A stretch of DNA of 64,000 nucleotides, taken from Acidobacteriota bacterium (GTDB taxonomy: Bacteria; Acidobacteriota; Terriglobia; Versatilivoradales; Versatilivoraceae). Positions 44,177-52,664 of the stretch are shown in pieces (position 1 is the first letter of the stretch; each line of letters opens with the position of its first letter). The position numbers and the translations under genes were made by a program. The notes beneath the pieces were generated by a model that was not told the DNA's origin, did not search any database, and was given only the letters and a program-made list of their open reading frames with translations. Location of the stretch: assembly GCA_028875575.1 (NCBI GenBank), contig JAPPDF010000073.1, positions 1 through 64,000 of the forward strand, written 5' to 3'.

Positions 44177-45772
44177 ATGAACCGCCGACTCTTTCTCGTC
44201 CTGATCTGGGGATTGGGCGTTTTGACCGCCGCCCGCTGCGGCATGCTTCAGGAAGAATTGTGCCGTGTCCGTCTCTCGCTGGTCGACGGCAGCACCGGCA
44301 AGCCCGTCCCGGGGGTGATTCGCGGTTTCGTCCAGGGCCAGGAGACAGCGGTTCCGATCCATGGCCTACTGGAAAGGGGACAAGGCGTCGGATCGGTGGC
44401 CCTGCAGCAACAGGGCAAACGGCCGCCCCGCCGCCCCATCCATGACTGGTACGTCCTGTCCGAGCCCAGCGAAGTGACGCTGCCCCAAAAACCCCTGCGG
44501 CTGGAAGCCTTCTCGGGACTTGAAACGGAGATGGCGACCCTGGAGGTCGACCTCAGCCAGAGGAATGACGCCTCCTTGACCCTTTCCCTGAATTCATTCA
44601 GCCACATCAAGGACAAGAAGTGGTTTGGCGGCAACACCCACCTGCACCTCTTCAGGCTCGCGCCGGAAGAGGCTGATCGCTACCTGAGCACAATCCCGGC
44701 CGCGGACCGATTGGACGTCTTGTTCACCTCCTATCTGATCCGCCCGTCCGAAGACGCCGATTACATCACCAACCGCTATCCGGTAGGGGACCTGACCCAA
44801 TTCCATTCCACCGGCGTGCTGGTCAATCAGGGTGAGGAACATCGTCACAACCTGACTCCCTGGAGTGGAGGCTACGGTCACGTCATGCTGCTGAACATCA
44901 GGAAGCTCATCCAGCCGGTCAGCATCGGTCCGGGCATCACGGGGGCCGGCACTGACGGGATTCCCCTGCAGGAAGGGATCGATGAAGCGCATCGTCAGGG
45001 AGGAACGACCATTTGGTGCCACAACGACTTAGGACTGGAACGGGTGGTCAACTTCGTCCTGGGCAAGGTGGATGCCCAGAATATCTTTGACGGGCTGTCC
45101 CTGGAGGACTATCCCCAATTTGAGGACACCTTTTATCACTACCTCAATGCCGGGCTCAGGGTTCCCTTCTCGACCGGCACCGATTGGTTCCTGTTCGACC
45201 TTGCCAGAGCCTACACCCGGGTTGCGGAACCTCTGGGAATCGCCTCCTGGCTGGAAGCGCTCAAGCGGGGACGGTCCTTCATCACCAACGGCCCCCTGTT
45301 TCACTTCCTGGTGGAGGACCAAGGGATCGGAGATACCCTCTCACTGAAATCCCCCGGGGAGGTCGGAGTCGAGGGTCGGGTGTCGGGACGAATCGACTTC
45401 GATCACCTGGAACTGATCCACAACGGCCGGGTGGTCGATCGCATCCCGTCCCGAGCAACCGGGGAACACTTTTCGGCCGAGTTGAAGAAGACGTTTGCGG
45501 TGGAAGAGCCCGGGTGGCTGGCGCTGAGAGTCTCCGGGCAGGCTGACAGCGAGTACGGGTTGCCCATCTTCGGACATACCTCGGCGATCTACCTCGAGGT
45601 GGACGGAAAATCGATCCGCCAACCCGCCGCGGTGGTCCATCTAAGGAGAGAGATTCAGGCGGCGAGAACTACGGTGGCCGAAGAGGCACTCTTCGCCACG
45701 CCCGAGGAACGAAAGCGGGTGCTGGACCTCTATGACCGCGGTCTTGCGGCCCTTGATGGAGGGTCTCGATAA
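44177..45772 (+). CDS. CehA/McbA family metallohydrolase (PHP-like), exported
   Basis: A 531-residue protein with an N-terminal signal peptide (RRLFLVLIWGLGVLTAARC) that may be a lipoprotein signal (Cys near 21). A beta-rich N-terminal part (about 25-145) precedes a PHP-type barrel: NTHLHLF near 152-158 starts the metal site, then LVNQGEEHRHN, YGHVMLLNI, GTTIWCHNDLG and STGTDWF. The C-terminal part (about 390-490) is an Ig-like sandwich. CehA hydrolyses carbaryl; relatives cleave esters or phosphates. Environmental substrates are unknown. It lies 61 bases after the selenoprotein stop, so possibly co-transcribed. Confidence 0.86.
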   Translation: MNRRLFLVLIWGLGVLTAARCGMLQEELCRVRLSLVDGSTGKPVPGVIRGFVQGQETAVPIHGLLERGQGVGSVALQQQGKRPPRRPIHDWYVLSEPSEVTLPQKPLRLEAFSGLETEMATLEVDLSQRNDASLTLSLNSFSHIKDKKWFGGNTHLHLFRLAPEEADRYLSTIPAADRLDVLFTSYLIRPSEDADYITNRYPVGDLTQFHSTGVLVNQGEEHRHNLTPWSGGYGHVMLLNIRKLIQPVSIGPGITGAGTDGIPLQEGIDEAHRQGGTTIWCHNDLGLERVVNFVLGKVDAQNIFDGLSLEDYPQFEDTFYHYLNAGLRVPFSTGTDWFLFDLARAYTRVAEPLGIASWLEALKRGRSFITNGPLFHFLVEDQGIGDTLSLKSPGEVGVEGRVSGRIDFDHLELIHNGRVVDRIPSRATGEHFSAELKKTFAVEEPGWLALRVSGQADSEYGLPIFGHTSAIYLEVDGKSIRQPAAVVHLRREIQAARTTVAEEALFATPEERKRVLDLYDRGLAALDGGSR

Positions 45773-45879
45773 TCGTTGTTCTTCCCGGACCCTCACGGAC
45801 CCCTTTCGAGTCCTTTCCGAGCCCCTTGCAGTCCGACCGCGGATTAATCTTGTTGAACCTTACCAACCCTTGGGAGATT

Positions 45880-45952
45880 CCTTTAGTGCCTTCTGCAACG
45901 CCTTAGTGGCCCTTCTTGGTCATTCGTGTGACTTCGTGGATCACTCTTTTTC
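45880..45952. repeat. CCTTCGTGGAT repeat family R3, copy 1
   Basis: CCTTAGTGGCCCTTCTTGG, then CATTCGTGTGACTTCGTGGATCAC and a T-rich end. Two further copies are at 49397-49450 and 49803-49865. It lies downstream of the convergent genes 44177-45772 and 45967-47766. Confidence 0.6.
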
Positions 45953-45966
45953 CCTTCACGGGTCCC

Positions 45967-47766
45967 TCATTCGTCCTCTGCGGATGCCTCCTCCTTGGCC
46001 CAGCGTCCCCAGGCTTCCACGCGCAGCGCCAATTCCCCAAAGAATTCCGCGCCGAAGTCGCGACGGATCTCACCCGCCATCTGCTCCGCTTCGCTGCTCA
46101 GGGAAGACAAGGACAACTCCGCAAGAATCGTTGAATCTTTCCGGGGGCCACGGGAGGCAGCCAGAATCTTGCCGGTCAGGACATCGGCCCGGCAGACAGC
46201 CACCAGTTGCCGGAACAAAAGGTCAAGGTCCGCATAGTCCTCAGGAGACAAGACGGCCCGGCCTTCAACCGACACTTCCTCCGAACAGAGCCGCGCCAGC
46301 CGGAGTCCTTCCTCCTTGCGAGCAACCAACTGACACCAGCCGATGGTCTCGACGGCCGTGCCTGGAGGCATCCAGCCCACCACTCTCGAAAAGTCATTGT
46401 CGCCCAGCCCTCCGCTGACCTCGAGAATGTCCGGGGGAGGATCCCAGGGCACGGATCCGTGATCCTTCAGGCGGGTGGGCGGCCACGGCAGGGTCGTATG
46501 CTCCATGACGCTGAACGGGTGCCAGTAGCCGCACCACAGCGGAGCGAATATCCCATGCACAATCTGTGGGGTTCGCTCGAAGACCCGGGCCAGCAGCGGA
46601 CCCGCATCGGTACCGTACCGGTCCGCCAGCCACTGCCAGGTGTAGGTCTGCCAACGTCGGGAAGGAGCAAGAAAGTCCAGCCACTCGCCGATCGGTCGGT
46701 TCTTGGCAGCCTCGGAGGCCCAGCGGGACCAGGCGACAGCGTTGGCGGCATTGGGAGAATCGAAGATGGTTCGATAACGACGCCATTCCCTTCCCGACTC
46801 ATAGGAGATTCGTGCCGTCACCCCGCCAGGTTTCAGGGCATAGAGGGCATCCAGTCGCTCACAGTAGTGCTGGGGGTCCACGTAGGGAATGTCGGCCCGG
46901 CCGTAGTACTCTCCGTACACGTCGAACTCGACGATCATGGGTCGGTTGGGGTAGGCGTAGAGGTTGGGGTGGGGGATTTCGGCATTGGTGACGAAGTCGA
47001 GCACCACGTTCTTGATGTGAATCCAGACGTCCTCGGGAAGACTATCCATCGCCTCCTTGAAGATGGAACCCTGCCATTGATTCTGACCCACGGCTCCCCA
47101 GTCGCGAATGACCAGAGTCTTCCCCGCCCTGCGGCAGGCCCGCTCCATGGCTCCGAACACACCGGCCAGCCGAGCCACCTGGCGAGTCCGGTCGGGCATT
47201 TCCAACACTCCCGGAGTTTCCGTCAGCGACGTTACCACCAGCATGTCGACTTCCGGCGCCACTTCGAAGAACTCGGTCAGGGTGGCTTCCTCCCAATTCT
47301 GCAGAAAGCTCGGATCCCCCGTAGCCGACTCCGGGTATTCCCGAGCGAGCTCGTCGGGAAGATCGCGACGAACATGGTGCCAGGCCATGACTCCGAGACC
47401 CGAAGCCTTGACCTTGCCGAAGAGATCCTTCATGTAAGCCAGGTTCCGGCTACGATCCTCCAGAGTCGAGACCGCCCCACGGCTGTGCAAGTCATCGTGG
47501 CGAGCCACCTTGGGGAAGTCCCTGAAGGTCTGCCCACACAGGACCCAGTTCGCACAGGGTGGCACCGGTGAGTTGGTGTAGGCGTAGGGTAACTGCATGG
47601 CCATATTGGGAAATTCCAGGTGGGTCACGTCGAAACCCGGCGCTTCCTCTATCGACCGCTCTGCCGCTTGAGCCAGGTAGGACCTGTCGTGGTTCACAAG
47701 AAACTGCCAACCTCGTAGACCAAAGGGTCGAAAACCCCCTCTCGAGCCGGTCACTTGTGGATTCAC
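45967..47766 (-). CDS. Uncharacterised TIM-barrel-like protein (possible glycoside hydrolase)
   Basis: A 599-residue soluble protein from GTG 47766, with AGGAG eight bases upstream. No motif identifies it firmly. GFDVTHLEFPN, GLGVMAWHHVRRD, DMLVVTSLTETPG, KTLVIRDWGAVG and MIVEFDVYGEYYG resemble successive barrel strands, with acidic ends at ETPG, RDWG and EFDVYGE where a hydrolase would hold catalytic Asp or Glu. The general feel is of GH67-like (alpha-glucuronidase) or related unclassified barrels, but I cannot prove it. A C-terminal helical region (about 480-599) ends in acidic residues. It is convergent with the CehA-like gene. Confidence 0.72.
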   Translation of the reverse strand: MNPQVTGSRGGFRPFGLRGWQFLVNHDRSYLAQAAERSIEEAPGFDVTHLEFPNMAMQLPYAYTNSPVPPCANWVLCGQTFRDFPKVARHDDLHSRGAVSTLEDRSRNLAYMKDLFGKVKASGLGVMAWHHVRRDLPDELAREYPESATGDPSFLQNWEEATLTEFFEVAPEVDMLVVTSLTETPGVLEMPDRTRQVARLAGVFGAMERACRRAGKTLVIRDWGAVGQNQWQGSIFKEAMDSLPEDVWIHIKNVVLDFVTNAEIPHPNLYAYPNRPMIVEFDVYGEYYGRADIPYVDPQHYCERLDALYALKPGGVTARISYESGREWRRYRTIFDSPNAANAVAWSRWASEAAKNRPIGEWLDFLAPSRRWQTYTWQWLADRYGTDAGPLLARVFERTPQIVHGIFAPLWCGYWHPFSVMEHTTLPWPPTRLKDHGSVPWDPPPDILEVSGGLGDNDFSRVVGWMPPGTAVETIGWCQLVARKEEGLRLARLCSEEVSVEGRAVLSPEDYADLDLLFRQLVAVCRADVLTGKILAASRGPRKDSTILAELSLSSLSSEAEQMAGEIRRDFGAEFFGELALRVEAWGRWAKEEASAEDE

Positions 47767-47799
47767 TCGTCTTGCTCCTTCTTTAGTTTCAGAATTGGT

Positions 47800-49326
47800 T
47801 CAAACCCCGAGGTGCTTCTCCAAGGTGCTGACCAGTGTGGAAAGTGTCTTCACGCGGGCCCAGAGCTTGTCCTCCGCCTCCACGACCGTCCAGGGAGCGT
47901 AAGGGGTGCTGGTCCGCTCGATCATCTCCGTGACAGCCCTTCGATAGTCATTCCATCTGGTCCGATTCCTCCAGTCCTCGGAGGTCAACTTGAATCGCTT
48001 GTGCGGAGTGCATTCCCGGGCCTGGAATCGGCGCAACTGCTCCTCCGGGCTCAGATGGAGCCAAAACTTGACGCACACCACCCCCGCGGCTGTGAGGTGC
48101 CTTTCGAACTCGTTGATCTCCTGGTAGGCGCGGCGCCATTCCTCCTCGCTCGCAAATCCCTCCACCCGTTCAACCAGAACCCGGCCGTACCAGCTTCGAT
48201 CGAAAATGGTCATGTGGCCGCCCTTGGGCAATTGCCGCCAGAAGCGCCACAGGTAGTGGTGGATCTTCTCTTCAGCGGTAGGCGCGTTTATCGGAACCAC
48301 CTCGTATCCTCTCGGATCCAGTTCCTGAGTCAGCCGCTTGATGTTGCCGCCCTTGCCAGCCGCGTCCCAGCCCTCATAGACCACGACACTCGCCACCCGC
48401 CGCCCATAGCACTCGAATTCCAGATCTCGCAGGCGTAGTTGCAGTTTGGAAAGCCGTTTCTCATAGTCTCCCCGGTCCAGTTGCTTGCTCAAGTCGGAGC
48501 GATCCAGCACCGAGGGTTCGGAGTCAACCCTAATGTGAAGGCCTCGACTCCGAACTTCCTCATCAATGTTTTCCGCTGCCGGTATCGAAGGACCAATGGA
48601 CTCCGTCCCCTTGCCCCGCCTGGACAGATGGGCCGAGAGCGCGCCAATCAGGTGTTCAAGGATCTTGACCCGCCGGTATCGGCGGTTATGAGCTTCCACC
48701 AGCTTCCAGGGAGCATTCACCGTGCTGGTCAAGGCAAGCATCTCTTCCGCGGCTTCCAGGTATTTCTTGTAGCCGCGCTCTTTCTTCCAATCCGGCTGGG
48801 TCCAGCGCCAACGCTCGAAACGATCGCTCTGCATGCTCTCCAGTCGCCGTTCCTGTTCCTTCCTGCTAACGTGCAGCCAGAACTTGATCAGCACCGCGCC
48901 GTCGTCCGTGAGCTGGCGCTCGAACTCACGAATTTCACCTCCGGCCGCCAGGGCGCCTCCACGGTCCAGACTTCCGTCAACGCGTTCCTCCAACATTTGT
49001 CGATACCAGGAGCGATCCCAGAACACCCATTCACCCTTCCCGGGAAGCCGGGTCGAGAAGCGCCAAAGAAAGGGGTGGAACTGCTCTTCAAGGGTAGGCG
49101 CCTGGGTGGTAAAGACCTTGAATCCCCTGGGGTCAAGGGGGCGTACCAGGGCGTTGATCGCATCTCCCTTGCCTGCCGCCTTCCAACCCTCAAACAGGAC
49201 CACAACCGGAACTCCGGCGGCCCTGACGGCATGCTGCAGGTCGCGCAACTCTACCCTCAGCCGTGGAATGGCTTCCTGGTATTCCTCCTTGCCCATCTTC
49301 AGGTCAAGATCCAGTACTTCAAGCAT
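47800..49326 (-). CDS. Polyphosphate:AMP phosphotransferase-like PPK2 protein (two domains)
   Basis: A 508-residue protein made of two PPK2 domains (about 1-245 and 275-505), the length of class II PPK2/PAP enzymes, which transfer phosphate from polyphosphate to AMP. Each domain has a Walker A (GWKAAGKGDA at 47-56 and GWDAAGKGGN near 318) and a Walker B-like segment (WDRSWYR and FDRSWYG). In characterised class II enzymes the C-terminal domain is active and the N-terminal one is degenerate, whereas here both P-loops look intact. It is cytosolic and probably maintains nucleotide pools during stress. It stands alone, flanked by repeats. Confidence 0.92.
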   Translation of the reverse strand: MLEVLDLDLKMGKEEYQEAIPRLRVELRDLQHAVRAAGVPVVVLFEGWKAAGKGDAINALVRPLDPRGFKVFTTQAPTLEEQFHPFLWRFSTRLPGKGEWVFWDRSWYRQMLEERVDGSLDRGGALAAGGEIREFERQLTDDGAVLIKFWLHVSRKEQERRLESMQSDRFERWRWTQPDWKKERGYKKYLEAAEEMLALTSTVNAPWKLVEAHNRRYRRVKILEHLIGALSAHLSRRGKGTESIGPSIPAAENIDEEVRSRGLHIRVDSEPSVLDRSDLSKQLDRGDYEKRLSKLQLRLRDLEFECYGRRVASVVVYEGWDAAGKGGNIKRLTQELDPRGYEVVPINAPTAEEKIHHYLWRFWRQLPKGGHMTIFDRSWYGRVLVERVEGFASEEEWRRAYQEINEFERHLTAAGVVCVKFWLHLSPEEQLRRFQARECTPHKRFKLTSEDWRNRTRWNDYRRAVTEMIERTSTPYAPWTVVEAEDKLWARVKTLSTLVSTLEKHLGV

Positions 49327-49396
49327 CGGTCCGCTAATCCTTCGAAATCTTTTGGCTTCCCAACCTTTGGCGGCTCCCTATTGAGAGTTCTCCAGC

Positions 49397-49450
49397 CCCT
49401 TAGTGGCCCTTCATAGCCCTTCGTGCCCCTTCGTGGATTTCTCTTTTCGG
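49397..49450. repeat. Repeat family R3, copy 2
   Basis: CCCTTAGTGGCCCTTCATAG, CCCTTCGTGCCCCTTCGTGG and ATTTCTCTTTTCGG match the 45880 and 49803 copies. The unit is CCTTCGTG in near-tandem, ending GTGGAT plus a T-rich tail. Confidence 0.6.
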
Positions 49451-49488
49451 CCTTTGTGGACAACGCTCGGCTGTTTCAAACAAGTAAC

Positions 49489-49530
49489 GCCCCCGCCCTG
49501 CAGGACGGATCATACGAGAATGAAACATGG
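49489..49530 (+). repeat. Dispersed repeat family R2, copy B
   Basis: GCCCCCGCCCTGCAGGACGG and ATCATACGAGAATGAAACA; best preserved copy. It is followed about 55 bases later by the TIR element. Confidence 0.7.
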
Positions 49531-49587
49531 GATCCATATTGGCTATCGCGAGCCTGGGCCATGTCCCGTTAAACTGGTTTTCTACAG

Positions 49588-49740
49588 ATTGAACATCGAT
49601 GCACAGGATTTTTTCAGGAAACGGCTAGCTTCCAATGCCGGGAATCCGCAAATCCGCACCGGATCATCGCCCGAGCCGGCTTCTGGTGCAGGAAGCTCTC
49701 GTCCTGTTAATCCTGTGCATCCTGTGCATCGATGTTAATC
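49588..49740 (+). repeat. TIR element, copy 2 (about 150 bp)
   Basis: The left end GAACATCGATGCACAGGAT and the right end ATCCTGTGCATCGATGTT are inverted repeats. The interior matches the reverse strand of 40618-40790 (GGAAACGGCT, ATCCGCAAATCCGCAC, CGGCTTCTGG, CGTCCTG). No open frame is shared in a way that suggests coding. Confidence 0.75.
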
Positions 49741-49802
49741 ATCCCTGGTGCCCTTCATTGACCCCCTTGCCGACCCTTGGCGCATCCCTCTTGAGCCAAC
49801 TC

Positions 49803-49865
49803 GACCCTCTTGGTGACCCTTCGCAGTCCTTCGTGTTCCTTCGTGGATAACTCCTTTTTCTTTTG
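49803..49865. repeat. Repeat family R3, copy 3
   Basis: ACCCTCTTGGTGACCCTTCG, CAGTCCTTCGTGTTCCTTCG and TGGATAACTCCTTTTTC. It ends 14 bases before the stop of the VOC gene. Confidence 0.6.
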
Positions 49866-49879
49866 TTTCAAATAAGGTC

Positions 49880-50317
49880 TCAGTGCAGTCCCTGAACGAA
49901 TTCCAGCCAGTTCCCCTCCGGATCCCGAGCGTAAACGATTCCGAGTTCGGCATTTCGGTACGATCGGAACTTCGGCTCGGTGACGAATCGAACTCCGAGG
50001 CCTCGCAACTCCGCATAGGTCTGCCGCAGATCCTTTACGTCAAAACAGACATGGCCGGCGCCGAGCTGATGCTTGTCCAGATGGCCCTGAGGGGCCGGTG
50101 GATCGACGAAATGAACCAGTTCGATCTGATGGTCGCCCGGGAAGCCCACAAAGACCAGCTGCCGCCGCGCCCCGGGAATGCCGGTGTGGTCCCCCTCCGG
50201 AGGAGCCACGGAATCGATTCGACGCAGAATTCGTAGTCCAAGAACCTGGGTGTAAAAGCGAACCATTCCCTCCAGGTCCTTGACCACGATGCCGGTATGG
50301 TGAAATCCCTCAATCAA
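49880..50317 (-). CDS. VOC superfamily (glyoxalase-like) protein
   Basis: A 145-residue protein with the paired beta-alpha-beta modules of the vicinal-oxygen-chelate fold. The metal ligands are visible as H7 (FHHTGIVV, one of two His), E in HQIELVHF (near 72), H in AGHVCFDV (near 90) and E in WLEFVQG (near 141). Substrates in this family include methylglyoxal adducts, methylmalonyl-CoA and dioxygenase substrates. The spacing and length match small single-chain members that form dimers. It lies 9 bases after the symporter gene in the same direction, so probably the same operon. Confidence 0.9.
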   Translation of the reverse strand: MIEGFHHTGIVVKDLEGMVRFYTQVLGLRILRRIDSVAPPEGDHTGIPGARRQLVFVGFPGDHQIELVHFVDPPAPQGHLDKHQLGAGHVCFDVKDLRQTYAELRGLGVRFVTEPKFRSYRNAELGIVYARDPEGNWLEFVQGLH

Positions 50318-50326
50318 ACGGACCTC

Positions 50327-52312
50327 CTAGGCGGAGTTGTCTTCCCTTGATTGCCCCTCGTCTCTGGTCGACTGACCCTGTTGAGAGGGACTCAACTTGT
50401 AAAAATAACGTTCTACCAGATGGGTCGGAGCGGGGCCGGTGCCCTTGCTGACCAGGAATCCCAAACCGAATGAAACGAACAATCCCCACAGGTTGGGGTG
50501 AAAACCCAGTAAATCGATGCGACTCCCGCCAAACAGGGTCGGCAGGAAGAACCCCACCATCACCGTGAATCCGCCCACCATGGCGCTCAGCGCCCCTTGT
50601 CGAGTCATGCCCTTCCAATAGAGTCCCAGCAAAATGGGGCAAAGAAAGGTGGCGGCAAACCCGCTGCCCGTAAACACGATGATTCGTTGCAGAAAGTCGG
50701 GTGGACGGGTGGCCAGCAGCGTCACCACCATGCCCACAATCACGGTGGTGGCATAGCTGGCTCGCTTGACCGTCCGATTGCTGACCCGAGGGTTGATGGT
50801 ACGCTGGTAAACGTCTCGCACCAGACCCGAGCTGATCATCAGAAGAAAGCTGTCGACTGTCGACATGACGGCGGCAAAGGGTGCCGCCACCAGGACAGCG
50901 CCCAGGATCTGGTAGGCGAGCCCCATGTCCCCCACGACCCGGGTGGTGACCAGGACCATGGCCTTGTCGGAGTTTTCGGCATTCAACTCGGGAATGAGCA
51001 CCCGGGCGGCCACGAAGATGAAGACCAGCGGCAGGTAAACCATCGAGTAGAACCCGGTGACCGTCAGGATGGCCCGCTTCAGAGTTCGGCTGTCCTTGAA
51101 GGCCATCAAGCGAAGCATGGTCCCCGGCTGACCCATACCGGTGATGGCCCACATGAAGAAAAATGAAATGGCCATGCCCAGGGGATGAAAGGGGGCTCCC
51201 CGGTGAGAGCGCCCCGGCCCGAACAGCACTTCGTCGCCGCGCAGGAACACAAAGCGTTCCGTAATCCGATCACTGTCCAGGCCTATCACTCCCGTGGCTC
51301 CCATTTCGGTTTGGCGCCCGAATCGATCGGTGGCTACCTCGTTGTTGTCGTATGGAAAGCTGACCCGGAAGCGTGGGCCCAGCCTCGGGTGGTGCTCGAT
51401 GGCTCGCTTGACGTCGTTGCCGGTACTGGTGGTCCGCCCCTCGCCATCGGTCGCCAGAAAGACCTCGATAAAACGATTCTCCGCCCCAACCCCCGGGTCC
51501 CACCGTATCTCCAGGGGAGCATTGGCTCGCCCGGGGTGACGATAGAGCAAGCCGGCGGTATCGAGTGGTCCCCGGGCTTGAATGACCAGATCGTTGTAGG
51601 ACCCCGCCACCGAGGTAACCAGCGTTGGGGGGCGTTCCCTGAGCTTGCGGTTGATCGACTCCATTCCCCCGCCCTGCCTGATGATCACGGGAAGCAGCAG
51701 AGTGATGCCCAGAACCATCACCACGCCTTGCAGAACGTCGGTCCACACGACCGCTCGAAACCCTCCATAGGCCGTGTAGAAGATCACGGTGACTGCAAAG
51801 ATGATCAGCCCGGCACTGTAACCCCAGTCGGCCGGAAGGTTGAATGTTTCCTCAATGATCAGGGCTCCAGCCTTGAATTGGGCGATCAGGTTGCAAACGG
51901 TAAAGAAAATAATGGTCGAAGTTGCAAAGAGCGCCACGGCCGTCGAATCGTATCGGTCACGAAGCACGTCGGGGATGGTGATGGCTCCCGTCTTGCGAGC
52001 CACCTGGTTCAACCGCTTTCCCAGAACCCCCATGCTGCAGACTCCGGCGACCATGTAGCTTGCGATCCAGAAAGCCAGCACCCACCCGTAGCTGTATATG
52101 AGAGAGGGAAATCCGGTGAAGCTTCCGCCGGAAGCCGCCGTGGCCGCAAAGGTAAAGGCCAGGGCCCAACTACCCAGGCCCCGGCTCCCCAGAAAATATT
52201 CACCCAGGAAAGACTTGGTCGCCAGAAGTCGATGTGAGAGAGCAGCCAGAACAAAGACACAGGCGATATAGGCGATGAAGGTGATGGTGGTGGCTGGGCT
52301 GGTCTCAGTCAT
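50327..52312 (-). CDS. PanF-like sodium symporter (SSS family) with a large soluble insertion
   Basis: A 661-residue SSS transporter. The N-terminal half (GSRGLGSWALAFTFAATAASGGSFTG, about 43-68) and the C-terminal half (FFMWAITGMGQPGTMLRLMAF, STVDSFLLMISSGLVRD) are typical. About 130-150 hydrophilic residues (roughly 225-370) are inserted between helices, whereas usual SSS members of this type are near 490 residues. The insert shows FIEVFLATDGEGRTTS and FRVSFPYDNNEV, predicted as mixed alpha/beta. The YhdT-like gene upstream overlaps its start by 8 bases, as in the yhdT-panF pair for pantothenate. Pantothenate is possible but the insert argues for a different role or substrate. Confidence 0.88.
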   Translation of the reverse strand: MTETSPATTITFIAYIACVFVLAALSHRLLATKSFLGEYFLGSRGLGSWALAFTFAATAASGGSFTGFPSLIYSYGWVLAFWIASYMVAGVCSMGVLGKRLNQVARKTGAITIPDVLRDRYDSTAVALFATSTIIFFTVCNLIAQFKAGALIIEETFNLPADWGYSAGLIIFAVTVIFYTAYGGFRAVVWTDVLQGVVMVLGITLLLPVIIRQGGGMESINRKLRERPPTLVTSVAGSYNDLVIQARGPLDTAGLLYRHPGRANAPLEIRWDPGVGAENRFIEVFLATDGEGRTTSTGNDVKRAIEHHPRLGPRFRVSFPYDNNEVATDRFGRQTEMGATGVIGLDSDRITERFVFLRGDEVLFGPGRSHRGAPFHPLGMAISFFFMWAITGMGQPGTMLRLMAFKDSRTLKRAILTVTGFYSMVYLPLVFIFVAARVLIPELNAENSDKAMVLVTTRVVGDMGLAYQILGAVLVAAPFAAVMSTVDSFLLMISSGLVRDVYQRTINPRVSNRTVKRASYATTVIVGMVVTLLATRPPDFLQRIIVFTGSGFAATFLCPILLGLYWKGMTRQGALSAMVGGFTVMVGFFLPTLFGGSRIDLLGFHPNLWGLFVSFGLGFLVSKGTGPAPTHLVERYFYKLSPSQQGQSTRDEGQSREDNSA

Positions 52313-52664
52313 GAAGGATTCCCGCCTCGTTCCGCTCCGCGCTCAAGTCATCCTCCCTAAAAAAATAGAGGCAGAACAGGACGGTGATAACGACCGCCGC
52401 CACCCAGGGCGTTATCACTCCATAAAACACCCAGTCCGGAACCCCCAATCCGAGCGGGGTGGTCAGGGACTGCGGCTGCCGGTCGAATGCCGTCAGTGGT
52501 CCAACCAGCTTGCCGAGGGAGGGTCCCGTGGCATTGGGATGCGGTTCATGCACCAGGTAGCCGGCCAGATAACAGTAGGTCACCGTATAGAGGCAACAGG
52601 CGAGCCACAGGAGGAGGAGGAAGATGCATTCTCGAAGGGAGTTGCGAAAGACCGGATCGATCAT
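52305..52664 (-). CDS. YhdT/DUF997 family small membrane protein
   Basis: A 119-residue protein with two helices (about 13-37 and 78-103). The standard YhdT is about 80 residues; here some 40 residues lie between the helices (HPNATGPSLGKLVGPLTAF, DRQPQSLTT). Its end overlaps the start of the PanF-like symporter, the same order as yhdT-panF in Proteobacteria, so the two probably form a complex. The extra loop may touch the extra domain of the partner. Function in the pair is not known. The ATG at 52664 has no strong ribosome site visible. Confidence 0.8.
   Translation of the reverse strand: MIDPVFRNSLRECIFLLLLWLACCLYTVTYCYLAGYLVHEPHPNATGPSLGKLVGPLTAFDRQPQSLTTPLGLGVPDWVFYGVITPWVAAVVITVLFCLYFFREDDLSAERNEAGILHD

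Larger units (their letters stand above)
49327..49879. other. Repeat cluster between PPK2 and VOC genes
   Basis: A 553-base stretch packed with four repeat copies from three families: R3 (49397-49450), R2 (49489-49530), the TIR element (49588-49740) and R3 again (49803-49865). Open frames here, including one from about 49403, mirror the repeat and match the antisense frame of the 40618-40790 element, so they are not genes. Confidence 0.75.
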
